A stretch of 64,000 nucleotides of DNA from Ailurus styani (GCA_002007465.1 LNAC01000003.1:9585515-9649514); one strand, 5' to 3'. Positions 1 through 10,069 are shown, counted from the stretch's first letter. The notes: generated by a model not told the origin, from the sequence alone. Program-made: numbers and translations.

Positions 1-129
1 GATGCCTGGGTGGTTCAGTCAGTAAAGCGTCTGACTCTTGATCTCAGCTCAGGTCTTGATCTCAGGGTCATAAGGGCAAGCCCCATTGTAGGGCTCCACA
101 CTGGGCATGGAGCCTACTTTAAAAAAAAA
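1..129 (+). mobile_element. CAN-SINE, cut by window edge
   Basis: The tRNA-derived head (TGCCTGGGTGGTTCAGTCAG) starts at the window edge. It is followed by the 'ATCTCAGGGTCATAAG' core and an A-run tail at 121-129. This is the older subfamily, with 'TCTGACTCTTGAT' in the core. The CT-rich part is nearly absent, so the copy is short. Confidence 0.9.
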
Positions 130-159
130 TTGATGAGTCAATATTTATATATTATTAGT

Positions 160-1075
160 AACTTAAGTCCTTAGCTTATATTAGGGATCACTCTTCCTGT
201 TTTGAATTCTGTGGGCTGGACTGATCTATGATGACATGTATTCACCATTACAGTATTATACAGAATAATTTTCACTGCCCTAAAAGTTCTCTGTGTTCAT
301 CTATTCATGCCTCCCTCCCTGGTCCCCAACCCCTGCCAACCACTGATCATCTTACTGCCTCCATAGTTTTGTCTTTTCCAAGATGTTATGTAGTTGAAAT
401 CATAGGTATGTAGTTTTTCTGGATTGGCTTCTTTCACTTAGTAATATGCATTTAAGTTTCCTTCATGTCTTCTTATGGATTGGTAGCTCATTTCTTTTTA
501 GTACTGAGTAATATTCCATTGTCTGGATGTACTGCTGTTTATCCATTTGCCTGTGAAGGACATCTTGATTGCTTCCAGGTTTTGGCCATTATGAATAAAG
601 CTGCTATACACATTTGTAGGCAGATTTTTGTGTAGATATATGTTTTCAACTCATTTGACTAAATACCAAGGAGTGTGATTGCTGGATCATATGGTAAGAG
701 CATGTTTAGTTTTCTAAGTGGCCAAACTGTCTTCCAAAGTGGCTGTACCATTTTGCCTTCCTACTGGCAATGAATGAGAATTCCTGTTGCTCCACAACTT
801 TGTCAGCATTTGGCATTGTCAGTGTTCTGGATTTTGGTCACTCTAGTAGGTATCTCATTGTTGTTTTAATTTGAGTTTCTTGATAACACAATGGTGTCTC
901 ATTTATACAACAGTACCTCATTGTTGTCTTAAGTTGCATTTCCTGAAGTATGATGTTGAACATTTGTTTAATACATTTACTTGCCATCTATGTATCTTTT
1001 TTAATTCAGGCCTTTGCCTTTTTTTTTTAACTGGATCATTTGTTGCATTTTAAAAGTTTTTGTATAGTTTACATA
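160..1075 (-). mobile_element. Old L1 (L1M-type) 3' half, antisense
   Basis: The plus strand reads like the complement of the end of L1 ORF2 and its 3' UTR. Landmarks are 'CTTTCACTTAGTAATATGCATTT' around 430-455, 'GAGTAATATTCCATTGT' near 507, 'ATTGCTGGATCATATGG' near 680 and 'CCAAAGTGGCTGTACCATTTTG' near 735. Many differences and indels point to an old, dead copy. It abuts a second antisense L1 on the right. The exact subfamily is not settled. Confidence 0.8.
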
Positions 1076-1084
1076 CCAGCCCTT

Positions 1085-1576
1085 TTTTATTTGAAAATTA
1101 TTTTAAAAAATTATTTGAGTGTATTTGACACACAATGTTGCCTTAATTTCAGGTGTACAGCATAGTGATTTAATATCTGTATATGTTATGCTCTGCTCAC
1201 CACAAGTTTAGCTACCATCTTTTACCATACAGTGCTATTAAAACTTCACTGACTATATTCTTTACACTGTACCTTTTGTTCCCATGACTTATTTATTCCA
1301 TACTTGGAAGTCTGTATTTCCCACTCCCCTTCACACGTTTTGCCCATCCCCATTCTTCTTCCCTAAGGCAACCATCAGTTTGTTCTCTGTATTTATAGGT
1401 GTGATTCTGCTTTTTGTTTGTTTTTCCTTTGTTTCATTTTTAGACTCCATATATGAGTGAAATTATATGGTATTTGTTTTTTTTTATTCTGATTTATTTC
1501 ACTTAGCATAATACCCTCTAGGTCCATTCATATCGTTGTAAGTGGCAAGATCTCATTCTTCTTTATGGCTGCATAA

Positions 1577-1629
<53 letters not shown>

Positions 1630-2190
1630 TTGTGCGTGTGCGTGTGTGTGTGTATCGCATCATCTTTATTCATGCATCTGTTGATGGACACTTAGGTTGC
1701 TTCCATATCTTGGCTACTTAAATAATGCTGCAATAAGCATGGGCTTGCATATATCCTTTCAAATTAGTGTTTTTTCTTTCTATAAATACTTAGTAATGGA
1801 GGTATTGAATCATATGGAATTTCTCTTTTTAATTTTTTGGTTACTCTTCATATTGTTTTCCACAGTGACTGTACTAATTTACATTTCCATGAACAGTGAA
1901 TGAGGGTGCTTTCTCCACATCCTCATCAACACTTGTTATTTCTTGTCTTTTTTATTTTAGCCATTCTGGCAGGTATAAGGTGATATTTCATTGTCATTTT
2001 GATTCACATTTCCCTGATGATTTGTTGTTTGAGCATCTTTTCATGTGTCTGTTGGCCATCTGTATGTTTTCTTTGGGAAAATTCTATTCAGGTCCTCTGC
2101 CAACTTTTTAATCAGATTGGTTGTAGGGATTTTTATCTCCTTTTTTTATTATTATTTTTTACTTTGGCATTGAGTTGTATGATACCATTC
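1085..2190 (-). mobile_element. L1 3' half, antisense
   Basis: A 3' UTR-like segment (1090-1400, with 'CAACCATCAGTTTGTTCTCTGT' near 1370) runs into the end of ORF2. ORF2 landmarks are 'CACTTAGCATAATACCCTCTAG' near 1500, 'CATCTGTTGATGGACACTTAGG' near 1675 and 'CATGTGTCTGTTGGCCATCTG' near 2043. It is less diverged than its left neighbour. A (TG)n expansion at 1579-1654 replaces the usual TATATA stretch. Short open frames inside it are ORF2 shadows. Confidence 0.85.
1579..1654. repeat. (TG)n/(CGTG)n microsatellite inside L1
   Basis: An uninterrupted TG run is followed by CGTG units and again by TG. It lies within the antisense L1 at the place where L1 copies usually carry a short TGTATATATATAC run, so it probably grew from that seed. 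Confidence 0.95.
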
Positions 2191-2197
2191 TTTTTTC

Positions 2198-2247
2198 TGT
2201 GTGTGTGTGTGTGTGTGTGTGTATGGTATATGTGTATGTATGTGTGT
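2198..2247. repeat. (TG)n microsatellite
   Basis: A pure TG run to about 2222 continues as imperfect TGTATG units. It joins the broken end of the left L1 to the tail side of an antisense SINE. Confidence 0.9.
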
Positions 2248-2454
2248 TTTGAGAGAAAGGGAGAGTGAGCACAAGAAGGGGTGGAGGTAGAGGGGTAGAG
2301 GAAGAGGGAGAGAAAGAATCTTAAGCAGGCTCCATGCATACCATGGAGCCTGATATGGGGCTTGATCTCAGGGCCCTGAGATCATGACTTGAGCTGAAAT
2401 CAAGAGCTGGATGCTTAATTAACTGCTTAATTAACTGAGCCACCCTGGTACCCT
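2247..2454 (-). mobile_element. CAN-SINE, antisense
   Basis: The complement of the SINE is visible as a purine-rich (GA) part at 2251-2315, 'AAGCAGGCTCCATGCA', 'CCCTGAGATCATGACTTGAGC', and a head ending in 'TGAGCCACCCTGG' at about 2446. 'TTAATTAACTGC' is duplicated near 2415-2435. It lies head to head with the next SINE. Confidence 0.88.
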
Positions 2455-2616
2455 TCAACTCAGGTCATGATCCTAGGGTTGTGGGATCAAGCCCCATATT
2501 GAGCTCCCTGCTCAGTGGGGAACCTGCTTCTGCCTCTCCAAGCTCCCCCAAGCTTGTGTTCCCTCTCTTACTGTCTCTCTCTGTCAAATAAATAAATAAA
2601 ATCTTAAAAAAAAAAA
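2455..2616 (+). mobile_element. CAN-SINE, 5'-truncated
   Basis: It starts at 'TTCAACTCAGGTCATGATCC', so the first ~45 bases of the tRNA head are missing. The remainder, including the CT-rich part and an AAATAAATAAAATCTT-A(n) tail, is intact. Its left edge touches the head of the antisense SINE exactly. Confidence 0.88.
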
Positions 2617-2654
2617 GATATTCGCTTAGTGTATGTCTTTCATTTTCTTTCTTT

Positions 2655-2790
2655 TTTTTAAAGTTTAATTGAGAAATAAGTTTTATTGACATACATTACA
2701 TACATTGCTGAAAACATTTAAGTCCTATAAAATGATCTGATTTACAAGTATTGTGAAATAATTATTGTAATAGGTTTAGCTATTTTCATT
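2655..2790 (-). mobile_element. L1 3' UTR fragment, antisense
   Basis: The string 'TTTAATTGAGAAATAAG...TTGACATACATTACA' and the following 'AATGATCTGATTT...ATAGGTTTAGC' resemble the complement of an old L1 3' UTR. It is short and diverged. Confidence 0.5.
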
Positions 2791-2866
2791 TTCTAAAGTG
2801 TCTCTTATAGAGCAGAATCTTTATTTTAATGAAGTCTAATTTAGTAGTTTTTTCTTTGAAAATATG

Positions 2867-2936
2867 CTAAGCCTAGAAATGTAGAAAGCTTTCTACCTAG
2901 CTATTCTAAGCCTAGAAATGTAGAAAGCTTTCCACC
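2867..2936 (+). repeat. Tandem duplication, 39-base period
   Basis: The string beginning CTAAGCCTAGAAATGTAG occurs at 2867 and again at 2906 and matches over about 31 bases with one difference. Confidence 0.9.
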
Positions 2937-3003
2937 ATTTAAGATAACTTAATATTCAGACAAACAATTGTAGGCCTTCTTGAAACAGTCATAGCTCTCA
3001 CAC

Positions 3004-3004
<1 letters not shown>

Positions 3005-3079
<75 letters not shown>
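3005..3079. repeat. Pure poly(A) run of 75
   Basis: There are seventy-five consecutive A residues followed by GAAAAAGAAATGAAAAC. No retroelement body is recognisable directly upstream and no clear flanking duplication is seen. The exact length is unlikely to be reliable in an assembly. Confidence 0.95.
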
Positions 3080-3081
<2 letters not shown>

Positions 3082-3431
3082 AAAAGAAATGAAAACAAAA
3101 GCAAAGACTCTGATCCTAATTCTGATTTTTTGTTTTTTTAACTCAAGAACAGATGACTGAGCAGTGTAAGCAGTACATGTAAACATTTTTGCCTTATGAC
3201 AGTTATCAAATCAATGACAGTTTTGACAGATTTGAAAGTTATCAAATAATGTAGATTCCGATCTGCATTATTGTTGTTAAACCAGTTCTAATTAGCCATA
3301 AATGAGAAACATTTTGTAGTATTTTTATTTGGCCAGGTATATCTTTTAGCTTTTATAGTGTTCCCCTTGCAGTTTCTCTAGTATGGCCACTGTTATTGTT
3401 TACATGGACTTGTTAACGTCAAGCACTTTAT

Positions 3432-3612
3432 TTTTTAGTTTTTAGAATTGGCGGGGGAGAGGGGAGGAGGGAGAGGAAGAGAGAGAATCACAAGCAGGCT
3501 CCACACCCAGCACAGAGAGAGCCCAACAAAGGGCTGGATCAGGAACCTGAGATCACGACCTGGGCCAAAATCAAGAGTTGGACACCCAACCGACTGAGCC
3601 ACCAGGCACCCC
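3432..3612 (-). mobile_element. CAN-SINE, antisense
   Basis: A GGGGGAGAGG-type purine stretch is followed by 'CACAAGCAGGCTCCACACCC', 'CCTGAGATCACGACCTGGGCC' and 'GACTGAGCCACCAGGCACCCC'. The flanks 3415-3431 (AACGTCAAGCACTTTAT) and 3613-3629 (AATGTTAAGTATTTTAT) are a decayed 17-base target duplication. All four differences are C/T changes. Confidence 0.92.
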
Positions 3613-3629
3613 AATGTTAAGTATTTTAT

Positions 3630-5155
3630 AAATACACTTATTTCCCTCACACAGTTCAACATCCTTCTCTATTTATGCAGTCAACATAGAAGAAGCACAT
3701 CAAGAGGAGATCATGTGCCATATGATTTGCTAGGGTTGAAGAAAAAGGTACTAAATTTATTTACTATGTCTGAACTTCTTTCTTTGGTCTTCTTTGGTTC
3801 TACTCAATACATACAAGTTTTCTTTTCTTCACGCCTCTCCAGCCCTTTGACATTCAAAAATGCTTGATACAACCAGGAAGCTGGGTATTTATCATATCCC
3901 TTTGGGCTGCCCAGGCAAGGGTAGGAGGTAGAGGAACAGAGTGCCTGTTCATCTTCGTCATGCGGAACATAGAACAGAAACTAAAAAAGACTAGGCTGCC
4001 GACGTGTCTCCTCTTTGCCCCCAAATCACGCAAACCTTCAGCTCCTACCTCTTAAAGGATGACAGCAGATTTGTGATTCACCTTTATCTAAAATATATCA
4101 AGGACAAGGGAAAACCTGTGCTATCGTTCCCATTTTCTCCTCAAACTTGCTTTAGCAGAGAAGTTCCCAAACTACTCTTAATGTATGTACTCTATCCCCA
4201 GTCCATACAGTTTTCTAAGAAAAAGAGATAAATTTAGGAAACGGTATGTATTGTATATCAGCTTTAAATTTCATCATTTGCTGTGGATAGTTAAGCTCCA
4301 AGAAAGAATTTTTAAAAAGAAATTTAATAATTTTTACTCAGTATTTTCCAAACATTTATGAGAAAAATTGCAGAGTTAATGTTCCAGGAAAAAACTTAGC
4401 AGAAACCCATATGTTCAACACAATGTAGCTATATGCAAAATTTAAATGTAATAATATAAGGGAATTAAAAAATATATCAGCGATAGATCCATTTTGTCTT
4501 GTTGTTGTTCAAGAGAAGCAGTTAGAAAGTTAGAAAAATAAGAAAGCATGGAACAAGTTTCAAATTAGAGGAATGCTACTGGGTGTTGCCAACAGAAGGA
4601 AATACTAGAGAAATACAACAAATTCACCCTTTTGCCCTCTCCCTATTTAGTTTTTTGCTGGTACAAATGGAAACAAATTCATTTCATGGTTTTGTCATTG
4701 TGAATGTATAACTTAGCAGTAGCTATAGCAGACACTCAATATGTACAACAAAAGATTAGATGTAGGTTTAACATCATTATTTTGTTTATTTGCATGAATG
4801 CCAGTGAGGAATTTCCACTTATGCTCTCATTTTCAAGATGAGTGTTTAATTGAATTCCAGGATTCGTTTTACAGTAGGACTATGAGTAGAATATAAATTT
4901 CTTTGCAAGAAAAATAGTTTGTACGCTTGAGTCTGAGAGCAGTTTAATGTTGATGTAACCCCATTGTAGGCTTCCATTTCCTACTTTTTAAAAAAGGGAA
5001 TAATTGGATAGTGATTGAGGGTTATAAAAGATAATGCTCATAAAGATACTTTGTTCACTTAAAGTGTGCTCCATACACTTCATTACTGTTGACATTTTGG
5101 GTTTACAAGGCTACCATTTACTGGCAATTCAAATCTGACTCTGAGTTAGGCCCCT
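3630..5155. other. No recognised feature
   Basis: This is AT-rich single-copy-looking sequence. Frames of 60-75 codons around 3864-4231 overlap in different frames. They have no start context, splice-site pattern or family resemblance that I recognise. Confidence 0.5.
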
Positions 5156-5159
5156 TGGT

Positions 5160-5360
5160 ATAGGAGGCAATGTTTATAGGGGTTTAGAGCACAGGCCTGC
5201 AATTAGACAATCCTAGCTTCCCATCCTCTGTCACTCACCCTCGCTGTGCCTATTCTTAACTGTTTGAAACAGCTTTTATCATCCCTAAGATGAACTCTGA
5301 TCTCACATAGTTATCTTAGGGAAGCTTAATGTTTAAAAGGGGCTTGCAACAGCGCTAGGT
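5160..5360 (+). mobile_element. MIR SINE relic
   Basis: Colinear with the MIR pattern: 'AGAGCACAGGCCTGCAATTAGACAATCCTAG', 'CTGTCACTCACC', 'CTCGCTGTGCCTATTC', 'TTATCATCCCTAAGATG' and 'GGCTTGCAACAGCGCTAGGTAC'. It is an old, diverged mammal-wide repeat. Confidence 0.75.
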
Positions 5361-5439
5361 ACAATGGTGTCTGAGGCCAGCGCTATTGCTCTGGCTTAGG
5401 GTTTGCCCACAATAGAATCTGTCACACTGTATCCTACAT

Positions 5440-5500
5440 ACTCAATGCTTACCATAGTTCCTAGCACATAGTAGGTAGTTATCAATATTAGTATTTCAGC
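5440..5500 (+). mobile_element. MIR or L2 3' end scrap
   Basis: 'ATAGTTCCTAGCACATAGTAGGTAG' matches the shared end motif of MIR and L2 elements. It is too short to classify further. Confidence 0.55.
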
Positions 5501-5504
5501 TGCT

Positions 5505-6085
5505 CAGGGCTTAATTATATCATATTCACTGCCCTTCAAGTAAGAACGTATCCCGAGGCACCTTGTTTGGCTGAGCAAAAGTTGGCACTTGTTAAAAATA
5601 GAGGTTTGGTCTTTGAATGCTGTCCTGTATCACAGAGCTATGGGAGTCCCATCTCTTGGAACTAAATCGTAAGCAGTTGGGAAACTTTGGTGTCCATCAT
5701 ACCAGGCCTTACATTGCTGGAGTCTGACACATCATTTGTGGGATTTTCTACAATGTCTTTCCCCTCAGTAAAATTCATGAGACCTACTCTCTGAATTGTT
5801 ACGGTTTCATGTTGTAAGTAGAAACATTCTGTCCTACTGGCATTGGAAAGCCATTTGAAGTGACTTAGTTTTATTTCCTGTGAGAAATTTTTATGTCAAT
5901 CATAATTATTGTGAGCGTTACATTTTAATTTGGGGATGTTCAAATCCCAAAGCATTTTCTTTGATATGTCATAAAAATCACATGGAATCATTGAGGTAAG
6001 TCTGGAAATATACGTCATTAGAGACTGTCTTAGTGTGGAATACATTGTTAATATTTCTGGGATTTTATTCCTCATATGTTCTCCA
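5505..6085. other. No recognised feature
   Basis: Unremarkable AT-rich sequence between a MIR-like scrap and a SINE. No gene, structural RNA or repeat was recognised. Confidence 0.5.
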
Positions 6086-6100
6086 GTAGAATGCAATGTG

Positions 6101-6307
6101 ACAGTGAGGTGCCTGGGTGGCTCAGTCGGTTAAATGCCCCATTCTTGATTTCAGCTCAGGTCATGATCTCAGGGTCATGAGATGGAGCCCTGTATTGGGC
6201 TTTATCCTGGGCTGGGCATGGAGTCTGCTAAAGTTTCTCTCTCTCCCTCACCTTCTGCCCCTCCCCCACCTCACATGCACACTTGTTCTCTCTCTCTAAA
6301 TAAAAAT
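6101..6307 (+). mobile_element. CAN-SINE, older subfamily
   Basis: Head 'GGTGCCTGGGTGGCTCAGTCGG', core 'ATTCTTGATTTCAGCTCAGG', CT-rich tract and 'CTCTCTAAATAAAAATAG' tail. A 13-base target duplication flanks it: 6088-6100 AGAATGCAATGTG and 6308-6320 AGAATGTAATGTG, with one difference. Confidence 0.95.
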
Positions 6308-6358
6308 AGAATGTAATGTGGGAAAAATAGCAACTTCATGTCGACAAGGATTCTTGTT

Positions 6359-6569
6359 TTGTTGTGTTTTGTTTTTTTTTAAAGATTTCATTTATTTGAC
6401 AGAGAGAAACACAGTGAGAGAGGGAACATAAGCAGGGGGAGTCAGAGAGGGAGAAGCAGGCTTCCTGCTGAGCAGGGAGCCTGATGGATGCAGGGCTTGA
6501 TCCCAGGACCCTGGGATCATGCCCTGAGCCGAAGGCAGACGCTTCATGACTGAGCCACCCAGGTGCCCC
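6359..6569 (-). mobile_element. CAN-SINE, antisense
   Basis: The antisense tail 'TTTTTTTTAAAGATTTCATTTATTTGAC' is followed by a GA tract, 'CCCAGGACCCTGGGATCATGCCC' and 'CTGAGCCACCCAGGTGCCCC'. It has a perfect 13-base target duplication AAGGATTCTTGTT at 6346-6358 and 6570-6582. Confidence 0.96.
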
Positions 6570-6599
6570 AAGGATTCTTGTTGTATTTGCTTAATAAAT

Positions 6600-8045
6600 A
6601 TTGACCACAGATAGCAAGTACTCAATTAATATTCATTGTTTGAATGTATGTTTAGTGACAGATCTTCTGTTTGCCACCAATGACTGTCACTATGATTGGC
6701 CTGCTTTGTAGCAAAAAATAATTGGACAAAATCCATTGAGTTTTTTTTTTTTGAGGAAATAGGCTTTCTTTCCTTTCTTCTTTGCAGTTATAACTCTGGG
6801 TAGGTTGATAGATACCATGGCCTTAATATTTTAGGCCACAGGAATGGAAGATATTATGTAGTTTGCAGTTTATTTAATAATAGTATGAAGTTTAAGCTTT
6901 CATTTCACTATTAAATAATGTATTTTAAAATAGAGTTGATTATTTTAACTGGTATTCAGGAACTACATATAAATGTAATAAATAACCTAACTTGAAAGAA
7001 AACAAGTTTTTTTTTTTACTAAAATATTTTTAAATGGAACATATTTAAGTTAGAATTACAGGTAATTATCAATTTACATATATTATACATATAAATAATG
7101 TATATATTGGATTTTCATTTTGTTTCTGTGATTGAAATTCCTACCTTAATAACCTTATCAGTTTAAAGATTCATTTTCAGAAGAAAAGAAAAAGCCTAAA
7201 ACATAATTAGTTTACCATAGTGATTTTCCCCCCTAATTTATAATTTAATAAAATATGCAAGGGCAATTTTGTATGAAAGTTTATGCCTAGCTCCCCACAT
7301 AATTTCCTGCATATACTCCTAAGTAGAAAGTTTTTTTTACTTTAGTGTTCATGTTAAAATCAATGCCATTGAGTGTTTTTTATTTTACAATTTTAAGCTA
7401 CTTAATGCTTAAAAAGAAAGCCTTCTGGCTTTTAAGGCAGTAACCAATTTGATCATTGTCTATAATCTAATTAAAGTCTTCCTCAATAGAGTTATTATTT
7501 CTGTCAATATTACTGTCAGTATTGGTAAAAACAGTTTATCAGGACATGGACTATTCTGGTCTTAACATTTATATGGAGTTTCTTATTTTTCAGATAGCAT
7601 TAGGTAGCATTAAAGGAGAGCTGTGTGGCATCACATGCAAAATAAAAACATCAGGAAATGTGTATATAGTAGTGTAATAGATGATACTGATGATTGATAT
7701 GTTTCTGAAAGTAGAGTCGATTTGGAAAAGCATTGGTAAAAAAGGAATTTTTATTTCATCTTTGGAGAGCAACATGTGATAAATGATTACATTTCATCTT
7801 TGTTTTCCTCTCTATCCTTTCCATCCTAGATGGCTTGCTAAACTTTCACGCTGAGTTTATTACTCTGTCTTCCTTTTCTCATCTAGATAGTACTTTGTTT
7901 GGTCTGTGTATTGCACAAGGAAAATCTCAGTTTAACTCTATAATTTCTTATTTACATTTACATAACTTTTGTGCACCTTCAAAATTATACTCATTTAGGA
8001 GAGGGTTTCTTATTGGGAATACAAGAATTTTACTTTGTATGCAAC
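6600..8045. other. No recognised feature
   Basis: About 1.4 kb of AT-rich sequence without an identifiable repeat. T-runs near 6740 and 7010 are simple tracts. There is no convincing exon. Confidence 0.5.
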
Positions 8046-8047
8046 TT

Positions 8048-8175
8048 TTTAAAGATTTTTATTTATTTATTTCACAGCGGGAGAGAGATCACAAGGAGGC
8101 AGAGAGGCAGGCAGAGAGAGAGGGGGAAGCAGGCTCCCTGCTGAGCAGGGAGCCCGATGCGGGCCTCGATCCCAG
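8048..8175 (-). mobile_element. CAN-SINE, antisense, head lost at an N
   Basis: The antisense tail, GA tract and 'AAGCAGGCTCCCTGCTGAGCAGGGAGCCC' are close to the young consensus. The copy stops at 'CTCGATCCCAG' followed by a single N (8176). The ~65 bases that should encode the head are missing and unrelated sequence follows, so this is an assembly break and not a natural truncation. Confidence 0.93.
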
Positions 8176-8176
8176 N
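8176..8176. other. Single-N assembly join
   Basis: One N lies between the broken SINE and unrelated sequence. Unlike the other single Ns here, no flanking duplication is visible, so sequence is probably missing. Confidence 0.85.
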
Positions 8177-8293
8177 TGCATCAATGGTTTACACGTGTCA
8201 TCCTGATTGAGAGCTACCAAGATTAGAAAAGGTGAAATGGGTATTTCTGAAAATAAACACTGTTTAATTTACAAATTAAACTATAAACCAATT

Positions 8294-8296
<3 letters not shown>

Positions 8297-8332
<36 letters not shown>

Positions 8333-8597
8333 TGAATGAATGGTTTTATTTATTTGAGACAGAGGAAGGGGGAGCATGAGCAGGGGGAGGGGCAGAGGAA
8401 GAAGCAGACTCCCTGCTGAGCNGAATGATTTTATTTATTTGAGACAGAGGAAGGGGGAGCATGAGCAGGGGGAGGGGCAGAGGAAGAAGCAGACTCCCTG
8501 CTGAGCGGGGAGCCTCATGCGGTGCTGATCCCAGGACCTTGCAATCATGACCTGAGCCGAAGGCAGACACTGAACAGACTGAGCGACCCAGGTGCCC
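8297..8597 (-). mobile_element. CAN-SINE, antisense, with expanded tail and assembly duplication
   Basis: The target duplication CTATAAACCAATTTTA is perfect at 8281-8296 and 8598-8613. The antisense tail has grown into a (TTTA)n run up to about 8333. The next part is present twice (8338-8421 and 8423-8506) around an N. The true insertion is therefore about 85 bases shorter than shown. Confidence 0.93.
8338..8506. other. Assembly duplication around N at 8422
   Basis: Two 84-base direct copies flank one N at 8422. They differ at a single site (GAATGG versus GAATGA). The second copy runs on into the rest of the SINE, as expected of an unmerged contig overlap. Confidence 0.9.
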
Positions 8598-8679
8598 CTA
8601 TAAACCAATTTTAGCACCTTATGGTTACAAAGTCTCTATCTCCAATGTGATTTTTTATGCAGTGTGATTAACTTCCCTG

Positions 8680-9060
8680 TCAATCCCAGGATCTCATTCA
8701 CACATTCAGTAATCACAAAAATATCAATGATTTGTTAATCACGCATTCCTTCCTTCCTTCCTTCCTTCCTTCAGTCAACACTACCATTACGCTTATAGAC
8801 CATCTCCTAACCATGGGATATATAGTGTTAACTCAGATCTGATACCTGCATTTGTGAAGCTTATACTTTAGTTGGAAGAAAGAGATAATACAGTCAAAAA
8901 ACAAAACTACATAAATTATAAAAGATAAGTGCTCATGAAGGCAAAGTTAGTGCTCAGAAAAAATAATTGGGTAGAAGAAGGATGATGAGGAGTTTGCTAA
9001 ATGAAATTTGTCAGGGCCAGAGGAAACAATGAGGAAGACACCAGGGAGGCTTTTGGGGTC
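8680..9060 (-). mobile_element. L2 LINE relic, antisense
   Basis: Resembles the complement of the L2 3' end: 'CATTTGTGAAGCTTATACTTTAGTTGG', 'GATAATACAGTCAAAAAAC' and 'AATTTGTCAGGGCCAGAGGAAACAATGAGGAAGAC'. It is heavily diverged. A (TTCC)n run at 8746-8772 sits near its left end. Confidence 0.55.
8746..8772. repeat. (TTCC)n microsatellite
   Basis: About six to seven TTCC units. Confidence 0.9.
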
Positions 9061-9194
9061 AGAAAACAGTGGGATAGGCATATCCAAACTGCTGAATGGA
9101 AAAATAAGTGTTTTGTTCCATTTGGTTAGAACTATAGTATAGGACACATATATAAGGGCAGAAAATAGCACATTTAAAATAAGGGGAAGACATG

Positions 9195-9345
9195 GTCAGT
9201 GGAAAGAACATAACCAAGGCTAGGTTCTAGATCTGGTTTGGTTAGGTAGAACATGTTTAACTTTGGATAATTCATACATCCTCTCTAAATCTTTGTTTCT
9301 TTGCTGGCACAGTAATCAAGCCGGAGTCACCAGTAAAACGTCTAT
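9195..9345 (+). mobile_element. Possible MIR relic
   Basis: 'GGTTCTAGATCTGG', 'AACTTTGGATAATTCATACATCCTCTCTAAATC' and 'TTTGTTTCTTTGCTGG' follow the order of the MIR middle section at low identity. Confidence 0.45.
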
Positions 9346-9349
9346 TTCT

Positions 9350-9955
9350 ATGATTGCAAATTGGTATATGTGATAAGCTTCCTTCCTGATATTTTTCTTA
9401 TCTTGTTCTCTATAGTGTGTGTGTGTGTGTGTGTTTTTCATAAATCTGTGGCAGTGGTGTTCCAGATGTGAAAATATTTCTATTGTGCTTTGTGGAGATA
9501 TGTATCCTTTTATTTTGCCTGCTAGACAAAATGTGTTATTTCAAGTGGGAGGTCTATGGTTTTTCTTTGTGCTTGATCAGTAGATGTTTTCACCTTCCTA
9601 GTAGGTATCTTGTTTGAATCACAAAGCTCAGTAAGCATCATTCTTTCTAAACCTATCTCCTTTTCCTATAAGTCTGTCAGCTGACACTAGAAAATTCTCA
9701 GTATGAGATTGGTATTGTACCTAAATACATCTGATTTTTTATATTTTCAAAGGCCAAGTTGATGTAGCCTTACAGAATTCTCTATTTAAAACCAAAAAAA
9801 TTAGAACAAAATGAGGTGATAGTTTTTTGACTTTAGAAAATGTTGTTCTAATATTCAATAAAATAAATAAAAATAGACACCTGAAAATAATGGTAGCGTA
9901 ATTGGGTGTTGAGTTTGGGAAATTCATTGAGTCCCTTAGGCCACAAAAGTTATAC
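9350..9955. other. No recognised feature apart from a short (GT)n
   Basis: A (GT)n run of about 20 bases lies at 9415-9434. The rest is AT-rich sequence without a recognised element. Confidence 0.5.
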
Positions 9956-9957
9956 TG

Positions 9958-10068
9958 ACTGTATTAGTTTGCTAGGGCTGCCGTATCAAAATGCCATGGG
10001 CTGGGTGCCTTAAACAACAAAAATTTATTTTATCGCAGTCTGGAGGCTGAGAGTCCAAGGAGTTACTT
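9958..10068 (+). mobile_element. MLT1-like LTR fragment (5' end)
   Basis: 'TGTATTAGTTTGCTAGGGCTGCCGTATC', 'GGGCTGGGTGCCTTAAACAACAAAAATTTATTTT' and 'TCTGGAGGCTGAGAGTCCAAGG' match the start of MLT1-type MaLR LTRs. Only the first ~110 bases remain. Confidence 0.8.
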
Positions 10069-10069
10069 A

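Noticed and set aside
2998..3186. Minus-strand frame encoding a poly-phenylalanine run
   Set aside because: It is the translation of the 75-base A/T run.
7835..8206. 123-codon open frame
   Set aside because: It runs through a SINE and across the N at 8176, so the reading frame is an assembly product.
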